From NCBI RefSeq assembly GCF_046025915.1, contig NZ_JAQQFR010000007.1, positions 186,001 to 250,000 of the forward strand: a stretch of 64,000 bases of DNA. The letters run 5' to 3'. Position numbers and translations under genes: made by a program. This DNA comes from Herbaspirillum rhizosphaerae_A (lineage in GTDB: Bacteria > Pseudomonadota > Gammaproteobacteria > Burkholderiales > Burkholderiaceae_D). The notes beneath the pieces were generated by a model. That model ran no database searches. It was not told the DNA's origin and saw only the letters and a program-made list of their open reading frames with translations. This document shows, piece by piece, positions 44,649 through 55,700 of the stretch (position 1 is its first letter; every line of letters starts with the position of its first letter).

Positions 44649-45977
44649 TTATTCGGTGCGCCCCATCCGGCGGCCCAGCGTGATGACGGCCACAAGGCTG
44701 ATCAACGCAGTCGCCATGACGTAGAAACTCGGCGCCATCTTGTTCTCGGTTGCAGCGATCATCCAGGTCACGATCAGCGGCGAAAAACCGCCGAACAATG
44801 TCACCGAGAAGTTATAGCTCAGTGCAAGACCCGTGCCGCGTGTCTGCGTCGGGAAAATATCCGACAGCATGGCCGGGATCGGCCCCAGGCAAGCCGCAAT
44901 CAGCACGCCCACGATGCCCTGCACTGCGATCAACGTCGTTACGGTCGGCCAGGTGTTGAGCAGCATGAACAACGGATACGACGTCAGGCCGATCGATACC
45001 ATGGCGATCGTCAACACGCGGAAGCGGCCGTAGCGATCTGACAAAGTGCCGAACACCGGCGCCGTCAGCATCAGCACCAGCCCGGTGATCAGCGCACCGA
45101 TGAAGGAGGAGGTGGCGGGAATATGCAGCTGCTTCAGTGCATAAGTCGGCATGTACAGCTTATGCACGTAGTTGAAGCCGGTAGCGCCGGCCACCACGCC
45201 GATGGCCAGCAGCAGCTTGACGCGGTCGCGCACCAGCACGATCATCAGCGGCGATTTCTCCACCTTGGCGACAGCCGCATCGGCGGCGATTTTCTTGAAC
45301 TCCGGTGTCTCATCAATCTGGCTGCGGATGTAGAGACCAACCGGCCCCACCAGCAAACCGAAGCAGAACGCTACGCGCCAGCCCCAGTCGTTGAGCTGTG
45401 CATCGGTCAGGTTGTAGCTGAGCAAAGCGCTGACGCCCGCCGCCAACACGGTCGCCAACCCTTGCGTCGATAATTGCCAGCTGGCGAAAAAGCCGCGACG
45501 CTTGGCGTCGGCATGCTCGACCATGAAGGCCGTCGCTGCGCCGAATTCTCCACCGGTGGAGAAACCTTGCAGCAAGCGCGCCACGATGATGATCAATGGT
45601 GACGCGATGCCGATCTGCGCATAGGTCGGCGCAAACGCGATCATTGCCGTGCCGGCCATCATGATCAGAATCGATGCCGTGAGCGAAGCCTTGCGCCCGG
45701 CGCGGTCGGCGTAGGAACCGAGGACGATAGCGCCCAGCGGACGAGCGATGAAAGAGATCCCGAAGGTGCCGACGCTCAGCAGCAGCGAGGTCGTTTCATC
45801 CTGCGCAGGGAAGAACAATTTGCCGATCACCACGGCGAAGTAGCCGTAGATCAGCAGGTCATAAAACTCCAGCGCATTGCCGATACTGGCCGCGCAGATT
45901 TCTTTCCAGGGATTCTTGCGTTTGGCTGCCTGCGGTGCGGTGGCATACGCTGATGAAGATTCAAGTTCGACTGACAT
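44649..45977 (-). CDS. MFS transporter, metabolite:H+ symporter (MHS) type
   Basis: A 442-residue protein with about 12 helices. MHS/ProP-like signatures are GNALEFYDLLIYGYFAVVIG near the N-terminus, RPLGAIVLGSYADRAGRK after helix 2 and GFSTGGEFGAATAFMVEHA in the fourth to fifth helix region. It takes up organic acids or amino-acid-like solutes with protons. It shares an operon with the aspartoacylase-like gene. Confidence 0.93.
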   Translation of the reverse strand: MSVELESSSAYATAPQAAKRKNPWKEICAASIGNALEFYDLLIYGYFAVVIGKLFFPAQDETTSLLLSVGTFGISFIARPLGAIVLGSYADRAGRKASLTASILIMMAGTAMIAFAPTYAQIGIASPLIIIVARLLQGFSTGGEFGAATAFMVEHADAKRRGFFASWQLSTQGLATVLAAGVSALLSYNLTDAQLNDWGWRVAFCFGLLVGPVGLYIRSQIDETPEFKKIAADAAVAKVEKSPLMIVLVRDRVKLLLAIGVVAGATGFNYVHKLYMPTYALKQLHIPATSSFIGALITGLVLMLTAPVFGTLSDRYGRFRVLTIAMVSIGLTSYPLFMLLNTWPTVTTLIAVQGIVGVLIAACLGPIPAMLSDIFPTQTRGTGLALSYNFSVTLFGGFSPLIVTWMIAATENKMAPSFYVMATALISLVAVITLGRRMGRTE

Positions 45978-46263
45978 GCTGTGACTCCCATTCTCTCTCT
46001 GTGCGGCGCATTGCTGCGATGGCAGTCATGTCTGCGCCGCTTATTCTATTTGGCTCGCACGCTAAGGCGCGTCTGACACGATGTTCGAAAATGGTGCGCG
46101 TTGCAGTCTATTGCACTCTATTTGTGAGCATCTTTCCAGACGTACCGGAAGGCGTTTCGAGAACTTTGAGGGAGTATAGTGAGCGCGATTTTTTGCTTAT
46201 TGCCGTTTCGGCACAAGCTTGTGCTTTTTGCTGTTGCGTGCCTTGAACGAGCGGCTCAAGGCA

Positions 46264-47178
46264 TCAGGGCTTGTCGATGGCGTCCGACGCCACGCCGTCC
46301 CAGATCGCGTTGACCAGCGCGTTGTCGTTGCCGCGCACGCGATACAGTGAGATGTCGAAATTGACGCGCATCTCCGGCTCGCCGATGACTAAAAGACGGC
46401 GTTCGTTGACGTCTTCCTGCACCAGCCGTTGCGGCAGCCAGGCTACGCCGACGCCGCGTCGGGCCATCTCGTGAATGGATTCGTAGGAGTCGGCTTCATA
46501 CACCATGCGCAGGGAAATTTTCTTCGGCAAACCGGCCAGATGTTTGGCCAGCACGCCGCGCAGCGTCAACGATTGCGAAAAACCCAGCCACGGTGTCGGC
46601 GTTGCTGCGCTGGCCGACGCCAGCTTGAACTTAGGACGTCCCTTGGCATCAGCCGCGACTACCGGCAACAGAAGTTCGCGCGCCAGCGTCAGCGATTCAT
46701 AGCGCATCGGATCGATCAACAAGCGCGTGGTCGGACTCGAATAAATCACCAGCAGATCGGCATCACCTGCACCAAGTCGCAAGATCACCTCCTGCGCGCC
46801 GCCGGTGCTGACCGAAACAGGGAAAGGGCCAAAACGCTGATTGATGCTCTCATACCAGTCTGGAAAAAACGTTCGCGCCAGCGTACGGCCGGTTGCCACG
46901 CGCAAAGTCTGCTCCACCGGACTGGAGCCGTCCTGCAATTGCGCCCGCGCCGCATACAAGACGTCTGTCGAATGCGTTGCCGCGTCGAGAAACAACTGCC
47001 CTGCCGCCGTCAGCGACACCGGATGCGAACGCACCACCAGCTCGGCGCCGACCCATTGTTCCAGCGCCTTGATGCGACGGCCGAATGCCGGATGCGTGAC
47101 GAAACGGTTCTCCGCCGCCCGCGAAAAACTGCGCGTGCGCGCCAGTTCGATGAAGTCTTCCAGCCAGATCAGATGCAC
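46264..47178 (-). CDS. LysR-family transcriptional regulator
   Basis: A 304-residue regulator with N-terminal winged helix (MHLIWLEDFIELARTRSFSR, AAENRFVTHPAFGRRIKALE) and an effector domain from about residue 90. It lies upstream of the MFS/aspartoacylase pair on the same strand, with 286 bases between, and probably regulates it. The inducer is unknown. Confidence 0.9.
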   Translation of the reverse strand: MHLIWLEDFIELARTRSFSRAAENRFVTHPAFGRRIKALEQWVGAELVVRSHPVSLTAAGQLFLDAATHSTDVLYAARAQLQDGSSPVEQTLRVATGRTLARTFFPDWYESINQRFGPFPVSVSTGGAQEVILRLGAGDADLLVIYSSPTTRLLIDPMRYESLTLARELLLPVVAADAKGRPKFKLASASAATPTPWLGFSQSLTLRGVLAKHLAGLPKKISLRMVYEADSYESIHEMARRGVGVAWLPQRLVQEDVNERRLLVIGEPEMRVNFDISLYRVRGNDNALVNAIWDGVASDAIDKP

Positions 47179-47253
47179 GTTGCTGTCCTTGTTTTTGTCC
47201 CGATTTTCTGCAATTACACCATATCGCCCAGCACGATCAACATGTAAGCAATA

Positions 47254-48873
47254 TCAACGCTGCGCATACAGCACCCGCAACGTCCGCTTCCGAAGCACTT
47301 CCGGCTGCGTATCGATTGCACGAAGATAGGTGATCACCATCGTGCAAGTTGCCGCTGGCGATGCCGCCCGCAACTGCGGTGATCGCAATAACTGCTGTTG
47401 CTCAGGTGTCAGTGACGCCAGCAAATAACTGACGGTCTGTTGCGTCTCTTCCTTACTGACCGTCTTTCGATTGTCGGGACTGCTGTCGCGGATCATGGCG
47501 GCGGTGAAACGCGCTTCGCGGTCGGTGAGTTCCTGCGGCAGCGACACGCGCGCATGTGCAGATTCGGACTGTATTGCAGGAAATAAGGTGGCGGCGCAGG
47601 CTTTGCTGTTTTGCAGTCGCAATGCTTCGGCGCGCTCCAGCAACAGATGCTGGAAGTCCATCAGCGATCTGTCCGAAGCCATTGGCAGCAACCGCCCTGT
47701 CATCTGATCCAATGCTACCCGTGCCGCTGCGACGATCTCGCTGTCTGGTCGCTTGTCTTTCGCCTTCTTCCAGGCGCCGTCAACGATGCGATTGAAATCA
47801 TCCGGATACTTCACGGACAGGACGTCGAACACTTCGGACTTCTTAAATTCTTCTTCGAGCTTCTCGCGTGTGGATGCGACCGTGGCCAACGTCGCCGTCT
47901 CGCCGCCCAGACTGGTGCGCGTCAGTACCCCTGCCTGCAACAATTCATCGTGAGTGGGATACCAGACCTTATCGTGGCTGGTGCGGACAATGCGGTCAAT
48001 GAAGGCCGGCGACAATCCCGCCTCGCCATAGGTCTCGCGGGCCAGCTTTTCGTCAGTGGACTGCGCGAATTTTTCATCGAAACCACCCATGGAATGAAAA
48101 GCATGGAAGCCGATACGCGCAGCCGGATCCGCCGCCCGGCTCTTGCCCGCCAGGAAGGCGATCGTGCAGGCCGAGGCGCAGTCCTGCTCGACATAAGTAT
48201 CCAATCCACGTGCAGCAATGATCTTCGCAAGCCGGCGGCCCTGCGTCACCCAGCCGCCACTGGAATTCAACACCACCGTACGCACACCGGGCACCGCATC
48301 AAGCGCCGTCACGAAGCGTTCGGCGGTGTCGTCATTGATGCCGCCCTTGAGCAGGATGGAACGGCCGTCCGCGCGTACTTCAAACGTGGTCTCCGGCCCC
48401 CATTGCTTGCCCAATGCGGTGCGCAGGTATTCGCCCAGTGCAGCCTGAATTTTGACAGCGTTGGCGACGGTACCGATCAGTCCGAATATCAGGATGATCC
48501 GGGCAACATTGGCCCAGAGACGCTTACCGCCACGCTGTGTGTGTTTGCCTGCGGACATCCACGTTCCCCACGCACCCCAGCCCCAGGTCAGCCATCCTGC
48601 GAACAGCAGCACGACGGTTGCTGCTGCACCATATCGCGCCGGCCCGTCAGTAAAAAGAGGAACCACGAGGACGCCAAGCAGTCTTGGTAGCAGCACGGCC
48701 AACACCACCGTATGCAACCAGTAAGAACGTGCCAGCGAATAGTCGCCACGCAGATGACGACGAAGGAATGAGCCTTTCGATGCCGGGGTGGTCGGCTTAT
48801 GCAATGCGGGAGGCGTGGATTGCGAAATTCGGGAGGGTAGTGCCTGGTTGTCGCGACTTGTTGATGTTTCCAT
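47254..48873 (-). CDS. Membrane protein with ClpP/crotonase-like protease domain
   Basis: A 539-residue protein. An N-terminal basic, Pro/Ser-rich tail is followed by three to four membrane helices (residues ~50-145). A serine-protease-like domain follows (~165-290): VVLNSSGGWVTQGRRLA gives the Gly-rich oxyanion loop, DCASACTIAFLAG the candidate nucleophile Ser, and IGFHAFHSMGG the candidate His. The rest is a long helical region. It resembles predicted periplasmic ClpP-like proteins of unknown role. The substrate is not known. Confidence 0.8.
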   Translation of the reverse strand: METSTSRDNQALPSRISQSTPPALHKPTTPASKGSFLRRHLRGDYSLARSYWLHTVVLAVLLPRLLGVLVVPLFTDGPARYGAAATVVLLFAGWLTWGWGAWGTWMSAGKHTQRGGKRLWANVARIILIFGLIGTVANAVKIQAALGEYLRTALGKQWGPETTFEVRADGRSILLKGGINDDTAERFVTALDAVPGVRTVVLNSSGGWVTQGRRLAKIIAARGLDTYVEQDCASACTIAFLAGKSRAADPAARIGFHAFHSMGGFDEKFAQSTDEKLARETYGEAGLSPAFIDRIVRTSHDKVWYPTHDELLQAGVLTRTSLGGETATLATVASTREKLEEEFKKSEVFDVLSVKYPDDFNRIVDGAWKKAKDKRPDSEIVAAARVALDQMTGRLLPMASDRSLMDFQHLLLERAEALRLQNSKACAATLFPAIQSESAHARVSLPQELTDREARFTAAMIRDSSPDNRKTVSKEETQQTVSYLLASLTPEQQQLLRSPQLRAASPAATCTMVITYLRAIDTQPEVLRKRTLRVLYAQR

Positions 48874-48981
48874 CAGATGAAATTCCTGCGCTGTTTTTCG
48901 CAGTGAGCGATGTGAGGTGTCACTGAGTTCAGGTGCGATCGCCGAACGGCTTCAACCGTCCGGCATCCGGTGGCCCCGGCT

Positions 48982-50622
48982 TCAGGGAACGTAACCCGGA
49001 ATCTTGCTGTGATCGACGACATCGATCTGGCTGGCGGGCATGAACTTCTCCGCATATTTTTCGTAGACACGGCTGCGCACGAAGACGTCGAACAGATCCG
49101 GATCGATGTGATCGCGCTGGCGGAAGCCACCGAGAATTTCCAGCGCTTCGCTGAGCGTGTTGCCCCGCTTGTACGGACGGTCGGCAGCGGTGAGTGCTTC
49201 GAAGATGTCGGCGATCGCCATCATGCGTGCCGGCAGCGACATCTGGTCACGTGTAAGTCCCTTCGGATAACCCTTGCCGTCCATGCGCTCGTGGTGGCCG
49301 CCGGCGTATTCGGTGACGTTACGCAATTGCTTCGGCCACGGCAGCGACTCCAGCATCTTGATGGTGACGACGATGTGGTTGTTGATGACCTGGCGCTCGG
49401 CATCGTTGAGCGTGCCCATGCGGATGCGCAGATTGGTGATTTCGTCGTCGGTCAGCGCTGAGATGACTTCACCTGCCGGGCCGCGCCATTGGCGTGCGGC
49501 GATGGCGGTGACGTGATCCTGATCTTCCGGCTTCATGCCTTCACTGCCGATGTTGGCCTTGCGCAGGAAGTTGCGGTCGGCATCAAGCGCGGCGCATTGT
49601 TCTTCCAGCTCGCGATCCATCGCTTCGCTTTGTGCAGCGTCGAGCGCAGCGCCCAGCTCCAGCTTCTTTTTGAGGACGGCGATTTCAGCGTCCCGCTTGA
49701 GGACTTCAAAGCGCGTGTCGATCAGGCCGATACGGTCATAGATGGTTTGCAGCTTGGTCGACTTTTCGACCACGTGATCGGGCGTGGTGATCTTACCGCA
49801 ATCGTGCAGCAGACCTGCCACCCACAACTCACGGCGATCGCGCTCGGTCATCTGGAATTCTGCGACCGGACCGTCGGTAGTTGCATGCGCGGCTTCGGCC
49901 AGCATCATCGCCAGCTCAGGCACGTGTTCGCAATGGCGACCGGTGTGCGGCGATTTTTCATCGATGCCCATGTTGATGAGCTTGATGAAATGTTCGAACA
50001 GATTTTCCAGACGATAGATCAGTTGCTGGTTGGTGATGGCAATGGCCGCCTGCGATGCCAGCGCTTCAATGAAGTATTGATCGGTCTGAGAAAACGGATG
50101 CGGCTTGCCGGTATCCGGATCGATCGCATTGACCAGTTGCAACACGCCGACCAGTTCGCCTTCGTGATCCTGCATCGGCACGGTGAGGAAGGACTGCGAG
50201 TGGTAACCGAACTTCTCGTCGAACATGCGCATGCCGGAGAAGTTGAATTCTTTGGCCTGATACACATCGGGGATGTTCACCGATTTGCGCGTGTTGGCGG
50301 CATAAGCAGCGACGGCACCGAGGTTCTTGGTACCGTCGGGAAGGGTCAGCTGGATGTTGGGGATGGTGATCTTCTGCTCGCTGCTGCCGCCCTGATGCAT
50401 GCCCAGCGTATCGTTGATCGAGATATAAAAAGCCAGACTATCCTCGTCCTCCACCGTGCGATAGAGCGTGCCGCCGTCGGCCAGGGTAATGCTGCGCGCG
50501 GTCTGCAGGATGCGCTCGAGCAACAACGGGATGTTGCGGTTGCTGCTGAGCGCCACACTGAGCTCGGTCAGTTTTTCCAGGCGGTGGGCGATATCGAGAT
50601 GCTGGTTTTTCATGTTGTTCAT
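48982..50622 (-). CDS. GAF-HD-GYP protein, probable cyclic-di-GMP phosphodiesterase
   Basis: A 546-residue cytoplasmic protein. The N-terminal GAF-like sensor (residues ~15-200, VPMQDHEGELVGVLQLVNA) is followed by the HD-GYP domain. Its HD half is LLHDCGKITTPDHVVEKSTK and its GYP half is GGHHERMDGKGYPKGL, then ADIFEALTAADRPYKR. About 130 residues, partly coiled-coil-like (RDAEIAVLKKKLELGAALD), separate the HD and GYP motifs, longer than in the core domain. Known members hydrolyse cyclic-di-GMP. It is divergent from a class II cyclic-nucleotide phosphodiesterase. Confidence 0.92.
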   Translation of the reverse strand: MNNMKNQHLDIAHRLEKLTELSVALSSNRNIPLLLERILQTARSITLADGGTLYRTVEDEDSLAFYISINDTLGMHQGGSSEQKITIPNIQLTLPDGTKNLGAVAAYAANTRKSVNIPDVYQAKEFNFSGMRMFDEKFGYHSQSFLTVPMQDHEGELVGVLQLVNAIDPDTGKPHPFSQTDQYFIEALASQAAIAITNQQLIYRLENLFEHFIKLINMGIDEKSPHTGRHCEHVPELAMMLAEAAHATTDGPVAEFQMTERDRRELWVAGLLHDCGKITTPDHVVEKSTKLQTIYDRIGLIDTRFEVLKRDAEIAVLKKKLELGAALDAAQSEAMDRELEEQCAALDADRNFLRKANIGSEGMKPEDQDHVTAIAARQWRGPAGEVISALTDDEITNLRIRMGTLNDAERQVINNHIVVTIKMLESLPWPKQLRNVTEYAGGHHERMDGKGYPKGLTRDQMSLPARMMAIADIFEALTAADRPYKRGNTLSEALEILGGFRQRDHIDPDLFDVFVRSRVYEKYAEKFMPASQIDVVDHSKIPGYVP

Positions 50623-51084
50623 CGGCTCAATGAAGATAGCTGGCCTGCATCGCGTTCTGTGATGCAGTAAAAACGTTTGCTTGCTGTACTGTGTGATTCT
50701 GCAAAGATACGCTTCATTACTGACAACAAAGTGTCAAGCAGCACGGTTTTTTCCTGCCTGTTACTGCAACGAGACACTGGCGCGCATTGCACGCAACCGA
50801 TGAGATGACTGAAATGTCATTTCCCCCACCGTTTTGCCGTTTGCGGTTCTTTGACCTGCGTCATTTTTTGCTGTTGTTTCGCTGGATGCGTCCGTGCTTT
50901 TTATTGATTTAGACCGGCGGATAACTTACCATCGAACGATGTTGTCTAGATTGCCACATTATGCTTCCGGGCAGCAATCTTTCACATAAATAACAAGAGC
51001 AGTATTACGGGGGGCCGCGGAAAATTTCCGTACGAACATATTTGTTCCGGTCGCAATAATCATTATTTCAATCCAGATCAGACG
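50623..51084. other. Divergent promoter region between the HD-GYP and class II phosphodiesterase genes
   Basis: About 460 bases without a gene. It has an AT-rich central part but no promoter that I can place with confidence on either strand. Confidence 0.4.
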
Positions 51085-51858
51085 ATGCGCGTAGAAATTC
51101 TCGGCTGCAGCGGCGGCATAGGCGGCAACACGCTGCGCACCACATCCCTGCTGGTGGACAGCGACATCCTGATCGACGCCGGCACCGGCGTGAACGATCT
51201 GCCTTTGCAAGCGCTGGCTGCCATCGACCACGTTTTCATCACGCATTCGCATCTGGATCACATTGCCTGCCTGCCCTTCATCCTAGACAGCGTCGGCGAC
51301 CAGCGCAACACACCACTGACCATGCACGCCACGCAGGCAACGCAGGACATCATCCGCAAGCACATCTTCAACTGGCAAATCTGGCCCGACTTCAGCGAGA
51401 TTCCCTCACCGGAAAATCCCTTCCTGCGCTTCAACACCATCGAGGTCGGCAAGTCGCTGCTCATCGGCGAACGCAGCATCACCGCACTACCGGCCAACCA
51501 CACCGTACCCGCTGTCGGCTATCACCTGGAAGACCTGCGCAGCAACGCCAGCCTGGTCTTCAGCGGCGACACCACCAGTTGCGACGCACTGTGGGAAACC
51601 GTCAACGCCATCGACAAGCTGCGCTACCTGATCGTCGAAGCCGCCTTCCCCGACAGCGAACGCGAACTCGCCAAACTGTCCAAGCACTTCTGCCCCAGCC
51701 TGCTGCTGGATGATCTGACCAAGCTCAAGAGCAATCCGGAAATCCTCGTCACGCACGCCAAACCCGGCCTGTTCAATCAGATCGAGAAGGAATTGCTGCA
51801 GGGTGCCGGGACGCGCAACATCAAGATGCTGATGGCCGAGTCGGTGCTGAACTTCTGA
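51085..51858 (+). CDS. Class II 3',5'-cyclic-nucleotide phosphodiesterase (metallo-beta-lactamase fold)
   Basis: A 257-residue zinc hydrolase. The metal motif THSHLDH is near residues 52-58, followed by NHTVPAVGY, FSGDTTSCDALW and ILVTHAKPGLF, as in the PDEase_II family that cleaves cAMP and cGMP. It starts MRVEILGCSGGIGGN. The nearest cyclase in the window is the CHASE2 adenylate cyclase at 59610, with the adhesin operon between. This is consistent with local cAMP turnover, though inferred only from position. Confidence 0.88.
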   Translation: MRVEILGCSGGIGGNTLRTTSLLVDSDILIDAGTGVNDLPLQALAAIDHVFITHSHLDHIACLPFILDSVGDQRNTPLTMHATQATQDIIRKHIFNWQIWPDFSEIPSPENPFLRFNTIEVGKSLLIGERSITALPANHTVPAVGYHLEDLRSNASLVFSGDTTSCDALWETVNAIDKLRYLIVEAAFPDSERELAKLSKHFCPSLLLDDLTKLKSNPEILVTHAKPGLFNQIEKELLQGAGTRNIKMLMAESVLNF

Positions 51859-51897
51859 CTTTCTGACCAGCGGCAGCGTCCTGCTGCCGCCTATCCC

Positions 51898-52680
51898 TTA
51901 CTGAACGATGCAATCCACGCCACCAGCGCCGCTGGTGGAACTGACGACGCTGGTGGCGCTGGTCTTCGGCGCATTCTTGCTGATCGAAAGCGGCATCTTT
52001 ACCGGCACGCCCTCGGTCAGCGGCACCACCATCGGCGGCGTCTTCAGGTTCGCCACAAATCCGAACTGCCCGGTCTGGAACACCTGCTGCCCGGCCGGAT
52101 TGGTCAACACGATCGCACCTTGCGCCACATCGACATGCAGACCGTTCTGCGGCGTGCTACCGCTCGCAGTCGGCACCCCGCCGCAGTCATTCTGGCAGAA
52201 CAGCGCACCGAAGTGGGTGCCCCGGATACCGATGGTTGCCGTCGGCGTGTCGAAACTCACCGCATCGTGATTGCGCTTACCGACCAAACCGGTGACGGCA
52301 CGCAAACCACCCTTGACCAGGCTGATGCTGACGCTGTCTTTCTCGGGCTTGTCGGCATCATAGAGATAGCTCTTGACCACCAGCTGTGATCCGGGACGCA
52401 AGACGATTTCGCCGTTGTCGAGGAATTTCACGCGGGTATAAGTGTTGGATTCGGTGATCAGCGTATCGCCTTGCTGGATCTTCGACTGGATCGCCAGGAC
52501 CGCAGTGCTGCCGTCTGCATGCTTGACCGTCAGCACGCCGGACAAGTGAGTGACGGTGCCGACTACCTGGGCCACCGCCAGACTGCCCCAACTCAGGAGA
52601 GCAAGCAGACATGCCAGTTGCCAGACGTACAGCATCGCTGTGCGGGTAGCGCCATATCTCGTTTGGAGAGCTTGTTTCAT
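51898..52680 (-). CDS. FecR-domain secreted protein of the adhesin operon
   Basis: A 260-residue exported protein. The ATG at 52680 (MKQALQTRYG) is preferred; an ATG at 52710 overlaps the TpsA gene end. The signal peptide hydrophobic core is LACLLALLSWGSLAVAQ. The FecR domain runs from about residue 45 to 160 (GTVTHLSGVLTVKHADGS, LDNGEIVLRPGSQLVVKSY, DTPTATIGIRGTHFG). A Gly/Ser/Thr-rich C-terminus ends in GGVDCIVQ with a single Cys. It follows tpsA by 20 bases. FecR proteins of this kind are often coded beside CHASE2 cyclases. Confidence 0.88.
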   Translation of the reverse strand: MKQALQTRYGATRTAMLYVWQLACLLALLSWGSLAVAQVVGTVTHLSGVLTVKHADGSTAVLAIQSKIQQGDTLITESNTYTRVKFLDNGEIVLRPGSQLVVKSYLYDADKPEKDSVSISLVKGGLRAVTGLVGKRNHDAVSFDTPTATIGIRGTHFGALFCQNDCGGVPTASGSTPQNGLHVDVAQGAIVLTNPAGQQVFQTGQFGFVANLKTPPMVVPLTEGVPVKMPLSISKNAPKTSATSVVSSTSGAGGVDCIVQ

Positions 52681-52700
52681 TGAATGATGTCCTCGAGATA

Positions 52701-55700
52701 TCAGCTGCAATACAACTTGCTTGCGGTTTTGGTCGAGCTCTTTACCGGGGTCGATACAGAACCTGATCCTCCCGAATCGCTACCGCCAAAGGAACCCGAA
52801 TCGCCGCCGGTGGTCATGGTTTCCGTCGCCGTGTTCGTCGAAGTCGAGGAGGACAAGGTAGGCGGAACAAGCGTGACCGTGGTGGACTGGGGCGAAGTAG
52901 CGCTGCTGACAACCGTATTCACAACTGGGGTTATCGCTTGCGTGATCGTTTGCGTAGTGGTTGATGTAGTCGTAGGCGACACAATTTGCGCAAGCACCTG
53001 CGCAACCGGTATCCGCGTGCCGTTGATGTCGGTGATGGTCACACCCGGCGCATAGGAGATAACGCCGTTAGTCACGACGAACAAAGCCTGGCCCGGCGGC
53101 GCAGTGGAGATATTCGCGTTGACCGACATGCTGTTGCCGGCGAACAGGGATATATTGCCACCAGCTGACGTAACCACGCCGTTGATGATCAGATTATCGG
53201 CGGACGATCCGCTGTTGCCAGCGACCAGTACAATATTGCCCGACGCGTCGATACCGCCGCTGCCAATCGTCAGCGGACTATGCGTCACCAGAGAAAGCGC
53301 CCCGCTCACTTTGATCTTGCTCGTCGTCGCCATGCCACCGGTGTTGTCGATGATGACGTCGCCGCCAGTATTGGTGATGCCGTTGATGATCACCGCACCC
53401 GTGCTCGCGGTATCGGTGAGGTTACGCGTGTTCTTCAGCATGATATTGCCGCCGCCGCTGTTCGCGCCGCTATACGCTGCGATCTGGTTGTTGGCATTGT
53501 CCAGCGTGGTGCCGGTCGCCGAGGATGAAGTCAACTGCTGCGTGACATGCAGCGCGTCCGTTTGCGTGATGTTTCCCGCAGCTGATGTCAATGACAGACT
53601 GGCTGCCGTGATATTCCCCACGACCAGGTTCGCAGGATTGTTTTGGGTCACGCCCTCGGTCTGCACACCATTCAGCTGCGTCGGTGCCACCTGCGTCAAT
53701 GCGACATTGCCGCTGCTATTGATGACTGCGCCGCCGGTCTGGCTGAACGTGCCGTTGACGACGATCGACGAACCGCTTGTACCGTTCAAGGCGTAGCCCA
53801 TGCCGTCCAGACTCAGCGAACTCATCAGCGCTGTGCCGGATACAGTCAAGGCCCCTCCTGGACCTTCTGCCTGACCAATGCTGACCGTGCCGGCAGAAGT
53901 CAGATTGGTGGTCTGCAGCGTGCCGCCAACCAATTGCAACTGCCCGCCGCCGAGGGTGATTTCCCCGGCCATTCTGCCAGCTTCGATGTTGATGCTGTTG
54001 ACGATGTCGGTGCCGTCATAGTGCGATACGACGATGCCGCTGCCGATGGAAACATTGTCGACAGCCGTCGGCAGATAACCTGCGCTATCGCCACTCACAC
54101 GCCAGTTATAAAGATTGCCCCAATCGCCACCTTCACCTACTGCATAGGAGAAGTCTGCCGAACCGGACATGGTCAACGTAAGTCCGGGGGCGGTGTAGCC
54201 AGTCGCCTTGAACATACGCAAGGAACTGCCGCTACCGAGCACATCACCCAAGACATGACGGAAATAGCCACTCGGGGAAGCTGTTGATGTAATCGCCGCG
54301 AAACTTGTTCCCAGCGAAGGTGCCGCGCCATTCAGCAACCTGGTCTGGAGGGTCCCGTCCAGATAGATCGAAGCCCCACCGACAATGAGACGATCGTGAC
54401 CAGTGTCAGTTGTGGCATCAATGACATCGATGTTCAATGCGCCTGTACTTGCTTGCGAAAAGTTTCCGGCTATGTTGATAGTGCCGATCGTGCCGTCACC
54501 GCCTGGAGCCAGCGTACCACTGTTGGTGAACGTGTCGCTCACGGTATACGTCCCGTTGCCGCTGACCGTAGCGCCCGCATTGTTATTGAAGCTGGTGGCG
54601 GTAACGCTGCCGGTGGTACCCAGGGCGACGATCCCGTTGTTATCAAAACTTCCGGTCAGCGAGACTGAGCCGGTTCCGTTGAGTGTCGCACCAAGACTGT
54701 TGGCAAATGATATGGCAGTAAGAGAACCACTATTGCCTAACGTCACGACGCCGTTATTTGTAAAGACGCCTGATGAAGTAATCGTGCCGTTCCCGCTGAT
54801 GATCCCGGAATTGGCAGCGTTCGAAGCGAGAATTTTGGAAGCGACCTGCATCGTGATATTGCCGGCATTGACGAACTTCGCATTGCTACTGACATCCAGC
54901 GTCGAGCAAGTACCAAGATTCAAGGTTGCGCCAGCCTGATTGTTGAAATCCCCTGCATTCGCGACCAACGAAGTCGGTCCGGTAAGGTTGATTGTGCCGC
55001 GTTGCAGGTTATTGAGCTGCGCATTTCCCCCAAGCGAGAGTCTGTCACCCTCTTGATTAAGAGCGTTAATGTTGACCGTCCCGCTATTGTTCCAGATCAC
55101 GCCAGGATCCAATGACGCGCGCCCATTTACTGTCACGGTGTTGCCGGTGGTGAATGTGCGGGGAGTTTGACCGGAATAGGTCAAAACAAACTCGGGATTG
55201 CTGCCGTTAAGCGTCAAAGATGGCCCATTGGCCGCCAAGGTGATGTCCGAGAGTAAAGTGATATTCCCGGACCACGTCATGCTCCCGCCGCCCGTGAAAC
55301 TGGTGGCCCCGGTGACATTGCCAACGTTCATGAAATTCAGATGGAATGCTGCACCGGAGGCGATTCTGACATTGCCGGAGACATTGCCGCCCTGAACGGA
55401 AACGGTCCCGCCATTGACGTTGAAGTTGCCGGAGGTATTGAGGCTGTTGGTTTGATTGAAGTGCAGCGACGTTGCATCCACATTCATGGTGCCGGTATCG
55501 GTATTGTTGATGCTGCCCGAGATATTCACGTTGCCGCTTCCGCTCAGATTGAGCAGATTGTGGTTGTTGACATCGCCGCTGACGTTGAGCGTACCGCTGC
55601 CGCTGACGCTGGTGGTGCCGCTATTGGTGAAGTTGCCCACCGAGGCCGAGCCTTGACTGATAAACAGCGAACTGGTGCCGTCCACCGTGACGTCGGCGGC

